Notes: generated from the sequence alone by a model not told the origin. DNA of 34,350 nt from Clostridium sp. (GCA_018377235.1 JAGZZT010000021.1:1-34350); one strand, 5' to 3'. Counted from the stretch's first letter, positions 1 through 7,901 are shown. Numbers and translations: made by a program.

Positions 1-318
1 GCTGGAGTTTACATTGCCTTTTCCATTCACAAGGCCTGCTGCCCAGATCTCTCCATTTGCCCACACGTGGTTCTCTTCCTTGCACTCGTAAACTACGTTG
101 ACCATTCCGCCTTTTACTTCCTTCGGCACTACCTGAATCCGAAGCTCTGAGCCGCCGTCATAGTAGAAATCTCCCACTTCCTTCAGCTTATAGCCCTCCG
201 GCACGTTTGTCAGTTCGCTGGAGTTTACATTGCCTTTTCCGTCTACAAGGCCTGCTGCCCAGATCTCTCCATTTGCCCACACATGGTTCTCTTCCTTGCA
301 CTCGTAAACTACGTTGAC
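1..318 (-). repeat. 72-codon tandem repeat inside the secreted protein gene
   Basis: Bases 1-102 and 217-318 are near-identical direct repeats with an offset of exactly 216 bp (72 codons); I count four mismatches over the 102 bases. The two copies encode the same VNVVYECKEENHVWANGE-type block. The segment between them completes the first unit. More copies may follow outside the window. Confidence 0.85.
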
Positions 319-564
319 GAAACCGCCGACTGCCGGCCTGTCTTCTCCATCATGATCATCGTCATCATCGTCATCCCAGCGATCATCGTCGTCATCGTCA
401 TCCCAACGATCATCATCGTCATCATCATCCCAGCGGTCTTCCCAGCGATCGTCCCAGTCATCTCCGTGGTGTGGTCTGGCCTGCGACTCCAGAACACCCA
501 TCTGGCTTCCCGCCATTACAAGCGCTGCTGCAAATAATAAACCAGTTATATTACGTTTTCTCAT
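1..564 (-). CDS. Secreted Asp-rich repeat protein, C-terminus beyond window
   Basis: Reading the minus strand from the ATG at 564 gives 188 codons that stay open to the left edge, so the protein is partial. Residues 1-29 form a signal peptide (MRKRN start, hydrophobic core LLFAAALVMAG, likely cleavage after SQA). Residues 35-75 are extremely acidic and contain three RW-plus-seven-Asp units. From about residue 83 a domain starting VNVVYECKEENHVWANGE begins, and it restarts at residue 155, a 72-residue period. The start is supported by AAGGAGGG a few bases upstream. No family is recognised. The acidic stretch could bind Ca2+ or other cations or act as a surface spacer; that is inference. Any cell-wall anchor would lie beyond the edge. 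Confidence 0.8.
   Translation of the reverse strand, partial: MRKRNITGLLFAAALVMAGSQMGVLESQARPHHGDDWDDRWEDRWDDDDDDDRWDDDDDDDRWDDDDDDDHDGEDRPAVGGFVNVVYECKEENHVWANGEIWAAGLVDGKGNVNSSELTNVPEGYKLKEVGDFYYDGGSELRIQVVPKEVKGGMVNVVYECKEENHVWANGEIWAAGLVNGKGNVNSS
355..435 (-). repeat. 27-bp repeats coding Arg-Trp-(Asp)7
   Basis: Three consecutive 27-bp units each encode RW followed by seven Asp (residues 44-70), flanked by related DDWDDRWEDRW sequence. GAT and GAC codons are mixed between the units, so they are not perfectly identical at DNA level. Such runs can expand or contract by slippage. Confidence 0.85.
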
Positions 565-621
565 ATAGAAGCCCTCCTTTTTGATATTTAATACATTTCG
601 TTTCTGCTATGTTATGAGCAG

Positions 622-650
622 ATTATAGATAATTTTCCAACAATAATCAA
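622..650 (-). promoter_or_regulatory. Candidate promoter of the secreted repeat protein
   Basis: On the minus strand TTGATT (650-645) and TATAAT (627-622) are separated by 17 bp, ahead of the gene starting at 564. The -10 is a perfect consensus; the -35 matches 4 of 6. Confidence 0.55.
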
Positions 651-714
651 TAGACTTCATAAAGGAGTAAGAAAACGTATACAAAATGTAAATATGACAG
701 AAAAATGTAAGAAA

Positions 715-1137
715 TCACCTGCTCCAGCGCATCATGCACTCTGCCTCCCCGGTATTTTCATCTATCCCTCCGCTCCGAATCACAAATCCTTCTCTCTGGT
801 AAAAATGTGCTGCCCTCTCATTTTTCCTGTATACATGAAGACTCAATTCCTTTCTTTCTGCCTTTGCTCTGTGAAGAAGCTGTGTTCCGATTCCTCTTCC
901 CTGAGCCTGATTTTTCACAAAAATTCCTGCGATGTAATCTCCAGTAAGCCCAATAAATCCCTGGATCTCTCCACGTTCCTCCCAAACGTAAACTTCCGCT
1001 TGGGGGAACATCTCCTTCACTGCTTCCAGATTATTTTCCCAATACTCTGGTGGAATAAAGCTGTGAGCTGTCCTGTTTGTATCAAGCCAAATATCTGCTA
1101 CAGCGTCTATATCGTCAAGTTCCATATGCCGAATCAT
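715..1137 (-). CDS. GNAT family N-acetyltransferase, YiaC-like
   Basis: The 140-residue protein has the GNAT fold. The acetyl-CoA pyrophosphate-binding motif QAQGRGIGTQLL is near residue 77, and NERAAHFYQREGF, typical of the fourth GNAT motif, is near residue 106. The N-terminus (MIRHMELDDIDAVADIWLDT, then FIPPEYW) resembles E. coli YiaC and YjaB, small acetyltransferases, and YiaC has been reported to acetylate protein lysines. The substrate here cannot be read from sequence. GGGAGGAAATAG precedes the ATG. It is transcribed away from the biotin operon, and the two share the 1138-1421 intergenic space. Confidence 0.85.
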   Translation of the reverse strand: MIRHMELDDIDAVADIWLDTNRTAHSFIPPEYWENNLEAVKEMFPQAEVYVWEERGEIQGFIGLTGDYIAGIFVKNQAQGRGIGTQLLHRAKAERKELSLHVYRKNERAAHFYQREGFVIRSGGIDENTGEAECMMRWSR

Positions 1138-1192
1138 TCTATTTCCTCCCTGTATGATTTCTTTCCAGCTTTTTTGATGTCTTTATACACTG

Positions 1193-1221
1193 ATGCTAGC
1201 GTCAGAACTGTATTCTGTCAA
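1193..1221 (-). promoter_or_regulatory. Candidate promoter of the GNAT gene
   Basis: Minus-strand TTGACA (1221-1216) is followed after 17 bp by TAGCAT (1198-1193), about 55 bases upstream of the ATG. The -35 is perfect and the -10 is 4 of 6. A short dyad, CTGACGCTAGCATCAG, overlaps the -10. Confidence 0.4.
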
Positions 1222-1256
1222 GCTCAGCATTCTATCCTCCCTGGTCCTGTTTTCAA

Positions 1257-1308
1257 TTGTAAACCTATTGCAATTTTTAGTTGACATTTTGCGTCGATAT
1301 GATATTAT
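1257..1308 (+). promoter_or_regulatory. bioY promoter with overlapping BirA-type biotin operator
   Basis: A sigma-A type promoter is visible: TTGACA at 1281-1286, 16 bp spacer, TATTAT at 1303-1308. Just upstream, TTGTAAACC (1257-1265) is a perfect match to the BirA operator half-site known from E. coli. AGTTGACAT (1279-1287) is a degenerate second half-site (6 of 9) that overlaps the -35. The 13-bp spacing is shorter than the 16 bp of the E. coli operator, so the exact site is uncertain. Repression by biotinyl-AMP-bound BirA would fit a biotin uptake and synthesis operon. Confidence 0.55.
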
Positions 1309-1320
1309 CATGGAAGAACG

Positions 1321-1379
1321 CAGCATCCGCATACAGGGAACGCCATCTCTGATAAGCGGACGCTGAACTTGCGCAGTTC
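1321..1379 (+). other. Structured 5' leader of bioY (two hairpins)
   Basis: Between the promoter and the gene, CAGCATCCGC (1321-1330) pairs with GCGGACGCTG (1356-1365) over 9 of 10 positions with a 25-base loop. Next to it GAACT (1365-1369) pairs with AGTTC (1375-1379). No T-run follows, so this is not a terminator. No known riboswitch class is recognised. Confidence 0.35.
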
Positions 1380-1421
1380 ATGATTCCAGCATGCAGAATC
1401 ACTCAGTCAGGAGGACAAATT

Positions 1422-1976
1422 TTGAGACAAGAAAAGACAAGAGATATGATTTTCTGCGCCATGTTTGTGGCCTTAATTGCCGCAGGCGCCTTTATTAAAA
1501 TTCCTATTCCAGTTATTCCATTTACACTCCAATATTTATTTACCATGATGGCAGGGCTTCTGCTGGGACCGAAAAAAGGTTCTTTAGCCGTTCTTCTCTA
1601 TATTGCTCTGGGACTTATGGGACTGCCTGTCTTCGCCCAGGGCGGCGGCATCGGATATCTGCTTCAGCCCAGCTTTGGCTATCTTATTGGCTTTGCCGCA
1701 GGTGCCTGTGTCACCGGCATCCTGGCTGGAAATACCCTGCATCCTGGAAGCAGACGGCTTCTCACTGCTAATTTTGCCGGCCTGGGGATCGTGTATCTCT
1801 GCGGCATGGCATACTACTATCTGATCAGCCGATTTTATCTCGGAACCCCTATCGGCCTGTGGCCCTTATTTCTATACTGCTTTCTGCTGGCAGTTCCAGG
1901 AGATATCCTTCTCTGCCTGGCAGGAGTCTTTTTAGGAAAACGACTGATTCCTCTGGTAAAAGGCGGTGTAGTTTAA
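1422..1976 (+). CDS. bioY: Biotin transporter substrate-binding subunit BioY (ECF S component)
   Basis: BioY is the membrane-embedded biotin-binding S component of energy-coupling-factor transporters. The 184-residue product shows about six hydrophobic segments, with the family-typical AGAFIKIPIPVIPFTLQ near the N-terminus and LPVFAQGGGIGYLLQPSFGY around residues 70-90. The start is chosen at TTG 1422 because AGGAGG lies just upstream at 1409-1415. An in-frame ATG at 1380 has no ribosome binding site and would add 14 untypical residues. No ECF ATPase or T component is in the window, so it probably shares a group II ECF module encoded elsewhere. It is first in an operon with bioD and bioA. Confidence 0.93.
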   Translation: MRQEKTRDMIFCAMFVALIAAGAFIKIPIPVIPFTLQYLFTMMAGLLLGPKKGSLAVLLYIALGLMGLPVFAQGGGIGYLLQPSFGYLIGFAAGACVTGILAGNTLHPGSRRLLTANFAGLGIVYLCGMAYYYLISRFYLGTPIGLWPLFLYCFLLAVPGDILLCLAGVFLGKRLIPLVKGGVV

Positions 1977-1997
1977 ACAGACAAAGGAGATTTAAGC

Positions 1998-2693
1998 ATG
2001 AGCAAAACACTATTTATCATTGGCACAGGAACTGATGTGGGAAAAACCTACATTTCCGGCCTGATTTTAAAAAAGCTGCAGGAAAGCGGCATATCTGCCG
2101 CCTACTATAAAGCAGCTATGAGCGGAAACGAACGAGGCAGAGACAGCATCCTGATTCCCGGAGACGCCCTGTGGGTAAAAACATGTTCCGGGATTTCCCA
2201 GCCATTAAAGGAAATGTGTCCTTTCGTCTACGAAGCTGCAGTTTCTCCGCATCTGGCTTCCCAGCTGGAAGGCAATCCTGTGGATCTTAACGCTGTCATA
2301 GACGGTTTTCACTCTGTCTGCAGCCGCTATGAATATGTCACCCTGGAAGGATCCGGAGGTATACTCTGTCCTCTGCGCTTTGACGGACAGGAGATATGGC
2401 TTTCTGATATCATCCGTTCCTGCGGCTTTGGCTGTCTTCTGGTGGCAGACGCAGGCCTCGGAACTATCAACCAAGTGGGTCTGACTGCGTTCTTCATGAG
2501 ACAGCAGAACATTCCTCTGAGAGGAATTATTTTTAATCATTATCAGCCGGGAAATATCCTGCATGAAGATAATAAAAAAATGTGCGAGTATGTGACAGGC
2601 ACAAAAGTAATCGCCTGCGTTCAGGACGGAGACACAGATTTAAAAATTTCTGCTGAAAAGCTAAAAAAACTGTACGAGGAGGAAACAAAATGA
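1998..2693 (+). CDS. bioD: ATP-dependent dethiobiotin synthetase BioD
   Basis: BioD closes the ureido ring of dethiobiotin from 7,8-diaminopelargonate, CO2 and ATP, the penultimate step of biotin synthesis. The 231-residue protein opens with the P-loop GTGTDVGKT (residues 9-17). It has YYKAAMSG around residue 38 in place of the more usual YKPVxSG, and LEGSGGILCPL matching the conserved VEGAGG segment. The length is normal for the family. AAGGAG precedes the ATG at 1998, 21 bases after bioY. The stop overlaps the bioA start in ATGA, implying translational coupling. Confidence 0.95.
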   Translation: MSKTLFIIGTGTDVGKTYISGLILKKLQESGISAAYYKAAMSGNERGRDSILIPGDALWVKTCSGISQPLKEMCPFVYEAAVSPHLASQLEGNPVDLNAVIDGFHSVCSRYEYVTLEGSGGILCPLRFDGQEIWLSDIIRSCGFGCLLVADAGLGTINQVGLTAFFMRQQNIPLRGIIFNHYQPGNILHEDNKKMCEYVTGTKVIACVQDGDTDLKISAEKLKKLYEEETK

Positions 2694-3889
2694 TTTGGTA
2701 TCCCTATGAACAGATGAAAACCATGGCTGCTCCGATTTCCATTACTGATGCCGAGGGCGTCTATTTATACACGGACCATGGGAAAATGATTGATTCCGTA
2801 TCTTCATGGTGGAGCGTGATCCATGGTTACAAGCACCCGGAACTAAACCAGGCCATCATCGATCAGGTCCAACGTTTTTCCCATGTAATGTTAGGAGGAC
2901 TGACTCATGAACCGGTTCAGAAGCTGGCCCGTAAGCTGGAAGAATTTCTGCCTGGTGATCTGAATTATTCCTTTTTTTCCGATTCAGGAAGCGTAGCTGT
3001 GGAAGTTGCCCTGAAAATGGCTCTCCAATATTACATGAACCGTGGGGAAACGCAGCGAACTATGACTCTGGCTCTCGAACACGCTTACCATGGCGACACC
3101 TTTAAAACTATGGAAACCGGAGATGATGAAGACTATCACTTTGTCCTGAAGGCCTACGGCCCCAGCCGCCATGTAATTCACATTCCTTCCAGTATTTCCG
3201 CTCTGGAGCAGGCCTTTGAGCAATATCACAGCCGTCTGAACTGTTTTATCGCAGAACCGCTCCTCCAAGGTGCGGGCGGAATGCGTATGTACGATATCTC
3301 CTTTTTAGAGCGGGCCAGAAAACTGTGCGATCAGTACGGAGTTCTTCTGATTTTCGATGAGGTTGCCACAGGATTCGGACGGACAGGAAACCGTTTTGTA
3401 TCTGATCTGGTTCTGCCGGACATTCTGGTACTGGGAAAGGCGCTGACAGGCGGCTATATCGGCCATGCCGCCACCATTGCCAATGAAAAGGTATTCCGAG
3501 GCTTTTTTGATGAACATCCGGAACACGCCCTCATGCACGGTCCTACCTTTATGGGCAACGCTCTGGCCTGCAGCGCCGCTCTTAAATCCATTGAACTTTT
3601 TGAAACTCAGGACTACATGTCCAAAATCCGCCGCATTGAAGCCATTACCAGGAGAGAACTGGACGGTTTTTCTGACGAGAGAATCCAAGAAATCCGAATC
3701 ATGGGAGGCTGCGTCTGCATCGAAGTAAAAGACGCCTCCGTTCTGAATGGATATCAGCAGTTTGCCAGAGAGCGGGGCGTATTCAGCCGGCCATTTCTGA
3801 AATACCTGTATGCTATGGTTCCCTATATTATCACTGAAGATGAGCTGGTTCAGGTAATACACACTATGAAGGAGTGGTTCAGAAGGTAA
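2690..3889 (+). CDS. bioA: 8-amino-7-oxononanoate aminotransferase BioA
   Basis: BioA is a PLP-dependent class III aminotransferase that makes 7,8-diaminopelargonate from 7-keto-8-aminopelargonate, usually with S-adenosylmethionine as amino donor. Visible hallmarks are SSWW (39-42), SDSGSVAVEVALKMALQYY (97-115), AYHGDT (132-137), FDEVATGFGRTG with the cofactor Asp near 223, and LGKALTGGY with the Schiff-base Lys at 250. At 399 residues it is somewhat shorter than the E. coli enzyme but carries the expected motifs. It overlaps bioD by 4 bp. No bioB or bioF is in the window, so the remaining steps must be encoded elsewhere or the pathway is partial. Confidence 0.94.
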   Translation: MIWYPYEQMKTMAAPISITDAEGVYLYTDHGKMIDSVSSWWSVIHGYKHPELNQAIIDQVQRFSHVMLGGLTHEPVQKLARKLEEFLPGDLNYSFFSDSGSVAVEVALKMALQYYMNRGETQRTMTLALEHAYHGDTFKTMETGDDEDYHFVLKAYGPSRHVIHIPSSISALEQAFEQYHSRLNCFIAEPLLQGAGGMRMYDISFLERARKLCDQYGVLLIFDEVATGFGRTGNRFVSDLVLPDILVLGKALTGGYIGHAATIANEKVFRGFFDEHPEHALMHGPTFMGNALACSAALKSIELFETQDYMSKIRRIEAITRRELDGFSDERIQEIRIMGGCVCIEVKDASVLNGYQQFARERGVFSRPFLKYLYAMVPYIITEDELVQVIHTMKEWFRR

Positions 3890-3957
3890 AATAGCAGAAA
3901 GGGACGAAGGCAAGTTTTCAGCATCTTTCAGCAGAACAAAAAAACCTGCGCCTCCAG

Positions 3958-4014
3958 AAAAGGGGGAAGCTTTCCAGCGGCTTCAAATCGAAGCGCAGAA
4001 AGCTTCCCCCTTTT
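3958..4014. terminator. Bidirectional intrinsic terminator between bioA and the V-ATPase operon
   Basis: A 17-bp perfect stem (3958-3974 with 3998-4014) is GC-rich in its core (GGGGGAAGCTTTC) and carries A-runs on one side and T-runs on the other. It can therefore end transcription from both converging operons. The loop contains a second small hairpin, GCTTC/GAAGC (3980-3994). Confidence 0.92.
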
Positions 4015-4025
4015 TCTCAAAAATT

Positions 4026-4685
4026 CTATGCTTTCTCCCTGTAGTGGTGGGCTTCTTCCAGCATCATATCCTTTACCTTCATCAGGCGAATCTGCGTGCT
4101 TCTCTCATTTTCATCCAGCTTCATGGTAATATACTTGATGTTCCTCTGGGTTTCCGGAATAATCACATGTTCCAGGGCATTTACCCTGCGCCTGGTCTTC
4201 TCTATCTCCGAGGCCATCAGCTGGCAGGATTTCTCTGTCTCCGCCAGCTTTAACATCCGGGGAAGCACATCCTGGAGAGACTTTACCGCTCCGTCCAGAT
4301 CGCTGGAGGTGAAGGCGAAGCCGTAGGGATAAATATCACTCTCATCCGCCGTCCTGGTTTTATATTTGAACACAGGAATATCCACACTCATCACGTTTTT
4401 CTTTTCCGCCTCCAGATACACCTCCTGCTTGGGAGCAATAAGGGCGGCGTTTAAGGCCGGACCGCTCATTCCTGCTTTGGCAATGACAAAGTTTAGGTTG
4501 GCGCTTTTAATCCCCGCCTCCACCTCCTGTCTGAGGGCCATATTTTCCTTCACCAGGTCGAGGAACTGGCGCATCAGCTCATCGCGTTTATCCTTTAGAA
4601 GCTTATGTCCCCTGACAGCGGTAGCCAGCTTTTTCTTAAGCCTTGTAAGCTCCATTCTGGTCGGGTTTACCTGAGCCTGAGCCAT
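4026..4685 (-). CDS. ntpD: V-type ATP synthase subunit D (central shaft)
   Basis: Subunit D is the long coiled-coil rotor shaft linking the A3B3 head to the membrane ring. The 219-residue product has the expected start NPTRMELTRLKKKLATAVRGHKLLKDKRDEL, a helical N-terminal arm, and a second long helix near the C-terminus (KTRRRVNALEHVIIPETQRNI). The family signature around RRVNALE is clear. It is the last gene of the operon, 14 bases after ntpB, and ends just before the shared terminator. Confidence 0.95.
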   Translation of the reverse strand: MAQAQVNPTRMELTRLKKKLATAVRGHKLLKDKRDELMRQFLDLVKENMALRQEVEAGIKSANLNFVIAKAGMSGPALNAALIAPKQEVYLEAEKKNVMSVDIPVFKYKTRTADESDIYPYGFAFTSSDLDGAVKSLQDVLPRMLKLAETEKSCQLMASEIEKTRRRVNALEHVIIPETQRNIKYITMKLDENERSTQIRLMKVKDMMLEEAHHYREKA

Positions 4686-4699
4686 GCATCACACCTCCC

Positions 4700-6073
4700 C
4701 TATTCCTTTCCGTAGTACAGATCCAGGAATTTATCGTCAATTCTCTTTAACTCGCTTCTGGGCAGAATAGACAGAAGCTTCCAGCCGATTTTAAGCGTCT
4801 CTTCAATGCTTCTGTCTGTCTCATAGCCCTGGGAAACATATTCTTTTTCAAAGGCGTCGGCAAATTTCGCGTAGATTAAATCCACATCCGATAAGGCCGC
4901 CTCTCCCAGAATGACCATCAGCTCCTTGGCCTCCTTGCCTCTTGCGTAAGCGGCAAACAGCTGGTTCATGGTATTGGAGTGATCCGCTCTTGTCTTGCCC
5001 TCGCCGATTCCCTTATCCTTCAGACGCGACAGGGAGGGCAGCACATCTATAGGCGGCATGACACCTTTTCTGTACAGATCCCTGCTTAAAATAATCTGCC
5101 CCTCTGTGATATATCCTGTCAAATCCGGGATCGGATGAGTCTTATCATCCTCTGGCATAGTCAGAATCGGAATCATGGTGATGGAACCGGTCTTTCCGTT
5201 CTGTCTTCCAGCTCTCTCATAAATAGAAGCCAGATCTGTATACATATATCCCGGATAGCCGCGGCGTCCCGGAACCTCTTTTCGGGCTGCCGAAATTTCT
5301 CTCAGAGCGTCTGCATAGTTTGTGATATCCGTCAGGATAACGAGAACGTGCATATTTTTCTCAAAAGCCAGATATTCTGCCGCCGTCAGAGCCATCTTTG
5401 GGGTGGCAATACGCTCCACCGCCGGATCGTTAGCCAGATTGATAAAAAGCACCGTCCTGTCGATAGCTCCCGTCTCCTTAAAGCTCTCCTCAAAAAAATG
5501 GGCCTCCTCAAAGGTAATTCCCATGGCCGCAAATACAACGGCAAAGGGCTCGTCGGTTCCCCGCACCTTGGCCTGTCTGGCAATCTGTGCCGCCAGATTG
5601 GCATGAGGAAGGCCGGAAGCCGAGAAAATCGGCAGTTTCTGCCCTCTTACAAGCGTGTTCAGTCCATCTATAGCAGACACTCCTGTCTGGATAAACTCCT
5701 GGGGATAGCTTCTGGCCGCCGGGTTCATGGGAAGTCCGTTGATGTCCCTTCTCTCCTCCGGCAGAATCTCCGGTCCTCCGTCAATGGGGCGGCCCAGACC
5801 GTCGAACACACGTCCCAGCATATCCTCAGATACGCCCAGCTCCATGGTTCTCCCCAGGAAACGTACCTTGCTGTTGGACAGGTTGATTCCCGTAGAGTTT
5901 TCAAACAGCTGCACCAGGGCGTTTCCTCCATCGATCTCCAGCACCTTGCAGCGCCTTGTCTCGCCGTTTGCCAGCTCAATCTCTCCCAACTCGTCGTAGG
6001 TGACGTTCTCAACGCCTCTCACCAGCATCAGAGGGCCGGCTACTTCCTGTATAGTTCTGTATTCTTTCGGCAT
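4700..6073 (-). CDS. ntpB: V-type ATP synthase subunit B (regulatory head subunit)
   Basis: Subunit B alternates with A in the catalytic hexamer; it lacks a catalytic P-loop but contributes to the nucleotide sites. The 457-residue protein begins MPKEYRTIQEVAGPLMLVRG, the beta-barrel domain. It has GRVFDGLGRPIDGGPEILPE, the ANDPAVERIATPKMALTAAEYLA region, and the conserved PSLSRLKDKGIGEGKTRADH near residue 350. It starts immediately after the ntpA stop with no gap, so translation is probably coupled. Confidence 0.96.
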   Translation of the reverse strand: MPKEYRTIQEVAGPLMLVRGVENVTYDELGEIELANGETRRCKVLEIDGGNALVQLFENSTGINLSNSKVRFLGRTMELGVSEDMLGRVFDGLGRPIDGGPEILPEERRDINGLPMNPAARSYPQEFIQTGVSAIDGLNTLVRGQKLPIFSASGLPHANLAAQIARQAKVRGTDEPFAVVFAAMGITFEEAHFFEESFKETGAIDRTVLFINLANDPAVERIATPKMALTAAEYLAFEKNMHVLVILTDITNYADALREISAARKEVPGRRGYPGYMYTDLASIYERAGRQNGKTGSITMIPILTMPEDDKTHPIPDLTGYITEGQIILSRDLYRKGVMPPIDVLPSLSRLKDKGIGEGKTRADHSNTMNQLFAAYARGKEAKELMVILGEAALSDVDLIYAKFADAFEKEYVSQGYETDRSIEETLKIGWKLLSILPRSELKRIDDKFLDLYYGKE

Positions 6074-7843
6074 TTAGAAGTCCTCCCTTCTGAGCACATC
6101 AGCTATTTCCGCTTCCAGCTCCTTAGTCACTGCTTCATACTCTGTCTCAATCTGTTCATCCAGCACATATTTAAAACGGCCTATTTTTTCGCGGACCGGC
6201 ATCTTAATCAGTCCCTGGACTCCTGCTCCGTCCTTCAGAGCCTTTTCTGACTTCTCGTAGAAGGCCAGAACCAGCTTCATCATCAAAAACTGCTTTCTCA
6301 GGGAAGTGTAGGTATCCACGTCGTGGAAGGAGTTCTGGTGCAGGAAGTCCTCGCGGATGGAACGGGCCGCCTCCATCTTCAGGCGGTCTGTGGGCGACAG
6401 AGCATCCATACCTACCATCTTTACGATTTCCTCCAGCTCCGCCTCCTCCTGGAGAAGGCTCATCATGCCCTGACGGCAGGTCATCCACTCCGGAGACACC
6501 TTTTCGTTAAACCATTTTCCCATGCTGTCCGCATAGAGGGAATAGCTGGTCAGCCAGTTGATGGCCGGGAAATGTCTCTTATAGGCCAGGGAAGAATCCA
6601 GTCCCCAGAAGACCTTAACAATACGGAGAGTCGCCTGAGATACCGGCTCTGAAATATCGCCTCCTGGCGGGGACACGGCTCCGATGGCCGACAGCGCGCC
6701 TTCCCTGCCCTCTGATCCATTGCATACTACATGTCCGGCTCTCTCATAAAACTGAGCCAGACGGCTTCCCAGATAAGCGGGATATCCCTCCTCGCCGGGC
6801 ATCTCCTCCAGACGGCCGGACATCTCTCTGAGGGCCTCCGCCCACCGGGAAGTGGAATCAGCCATCAGCGCTACGGAGTAACCCATGTCTCTGAAATATT
6901 CCGCAATGGTAATGCCCGTATAGATAGACGCCTCTCTGGCCGCTACCGGCATATCAGAGGTATTCGCAATCAGCACCGTCCGCTGCATCAGGGAATGGCC
7001 TGTCTTCGGATCCTTCAACTCCGGGAATTCATTCAGTACGTCTGTCATCTCATTTCCACGCTCGCCGCAGCCGATATAAACGACAATGTCAGCCTCCGCC
7101 CACTTGGCCAGCTGGTGCTGAATCACAGTCTTTCCGCTTCCAAAGGGACCTGGAACTGCTGCCACGCCGCCCTTGGCAATTGGGAAAAAGGCGTCGATAA
7201 CTCTCTGCCCTGTCACCAGAGGCATCTCCGGCGGCAGCTTTTTCTTATAGGGGCGTCCCTGTCTCACCGGCCACCGCTGCATCAGCGTCAGCTCTCTGTC
7301 TCCTGTCTCTGTGGCGATAACTGCCACAGTCTCCTCCACAGTGAACTCTCCGCCTCTGATCTCTTTCACAGTTCCCTTTACGTCGTTTGGAACCATGATC
7401 TTGTGAACCACTACAATGGTTTCCTGAACCGTTCCGATAATGTCTCCGGCCTCTACCGTATCGCCGGCCTTTACTGTGGGGACGAAATTCCATTTCAGAT
7501 TCCGTTTCAGGGAGGGCACCTCCACACCGCGTTTTAAGTTATTGCTTCCTGTGGCCTTCATGATATCGTCCAGCGGACGCTGGATTCCATCATAAATACT
7601 GGTAATCAGTCCCGGTCCCAGCTCTGCCGACAGCGGCATATCCATGGACTCCACCGGTTCTCCCGGTCCCAGTCCTGAGGTCTCCTCATAAACCTGGATA
7701 TATGCCTGATCCCCGTGAATCTCTATAATTTCGCCTATCAGACGCTGGCTGCTGACGCGGACCACATCGTACATATTGGCATCCCGCATCCCCTCTGCAA
7801 TCACCAGCGGGCCCGCTACCTTTTTAATCACACCTTTGCTCAT
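6074..7843 (-). CDS. ntpA: V-type ATP synthase catalytic subunit A
   Basis: Subunit A carries the catalytic ATP site. The protein starts MSKGVIKKVAGPLVIAEGM and is 589 residues long, normal for the family. The P-loop GPFGSGKT is at about residues 232-239, followed by GCGERGNEM and the SRWAEALREMSGRLEEMPGE segment. The extra bulge domain typical of A over F1-beta occupies residues about 110-190. The frame extends 30 codons further upstream, overlapping ntpF, but those residues are not family-like. The ATG at 7843, preceded by AAAGGTGGG, gives the usual N-terminus and is chosen. Confidence 0.95.
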   Translation of the reverse strand: MSKGVIKKVAGPLVIAEGMRDANMYDVVRVSSQRLIGEIIEIHGDQAYIQVYEETSGLGPGEPVESMDMPLSAELGPGLITSIYDGIQRPLDDIMKATGSNNLKRGVEVPSLKRNLKWNFVPTVKAGDTVEAGDIIGTVQETIVVVHKIMVPNDVKGTVKEIRGGEFTVEETVAVIATETGDRELTLMQRWPVRQGRPYKKKLPPEMPLVTGQRVIDAFFPIAKGGVAAVPGPFGSGKTVIQHQLAKWAEADIVVYIGCGERGNEMTDVLNEFPELKDPKTGHSLMQRTVLIANTSDMPVAAREASIYTGITIAEYFRDMGYSVALMADSTSRWAEALREMSGRLEEMPGEEGYPAYLGSRLAQFYERAGHVVCNGSEGREGALSAIGAVSPPGGDISEPVSQATLRIVKVFWGLDSSLAYKRHFPAINWLTSYSLYADSMGKWFNEKVSPEWMTCRQGMMSLLQEEAELEEIVKMVGMDALSPTDRLKMEAARSIREDFLHQNSFHDVDTYTSLRKQFLMMKLVLAFYEKSEKALKDGAGVQGLIKMPVREKIGRFKYVLDEQIETEYEAVTKELEAEIADVLRREDF

Positions 7844-7901
7844 TGGAAGGCTCACCCACCTTTCTGTCAACTGGAGGCCAAAAGCCGCCTCCTTCACTCT
7901 G

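Noticed and set aside
1..318. Possible CRISPR array because of regular repeats near the left edge
   Set aside because: The repeats are 216 bp apart, in frame, and encode protein domains; there are no short repeats with unique spacers and no cas genes.
283..537. Plus-strand frame coding an Ile/Val-rich, membrane-like peptide
   Set aside because: It is the antisense of the Asp-run repeats in the secreted protein gene; GAT/GAC codons read backwards give ATC/GTC. It has no ribosome binding site.
694..1284. Plus-strand open frame of 196 codons
   Set aside because: It covers the GNAT gene in antisense; the GNAT protein has clear family motifs and a ribosome binding site, and this frame has neither.
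3305..3913. Minus-strand frame of 202 codons over bioA
   Set aside because: It lies opposite a clear PLP aminotransferase gene and would run through the terminator side of the operon without its own signals.
5135..6250. Long plus-strand frame (371 codons) over ntpB and the ntpA end
   Set aside because: It is antisense to well-recognised ATPase genes, crosses their boundary, and resembles no protein family.
6731..7537. Plus-strand frame of 268 codons over ntpA
   Set aside because: Antisense shadow of the catalytic subunit; no motifs or ribosome binding site.
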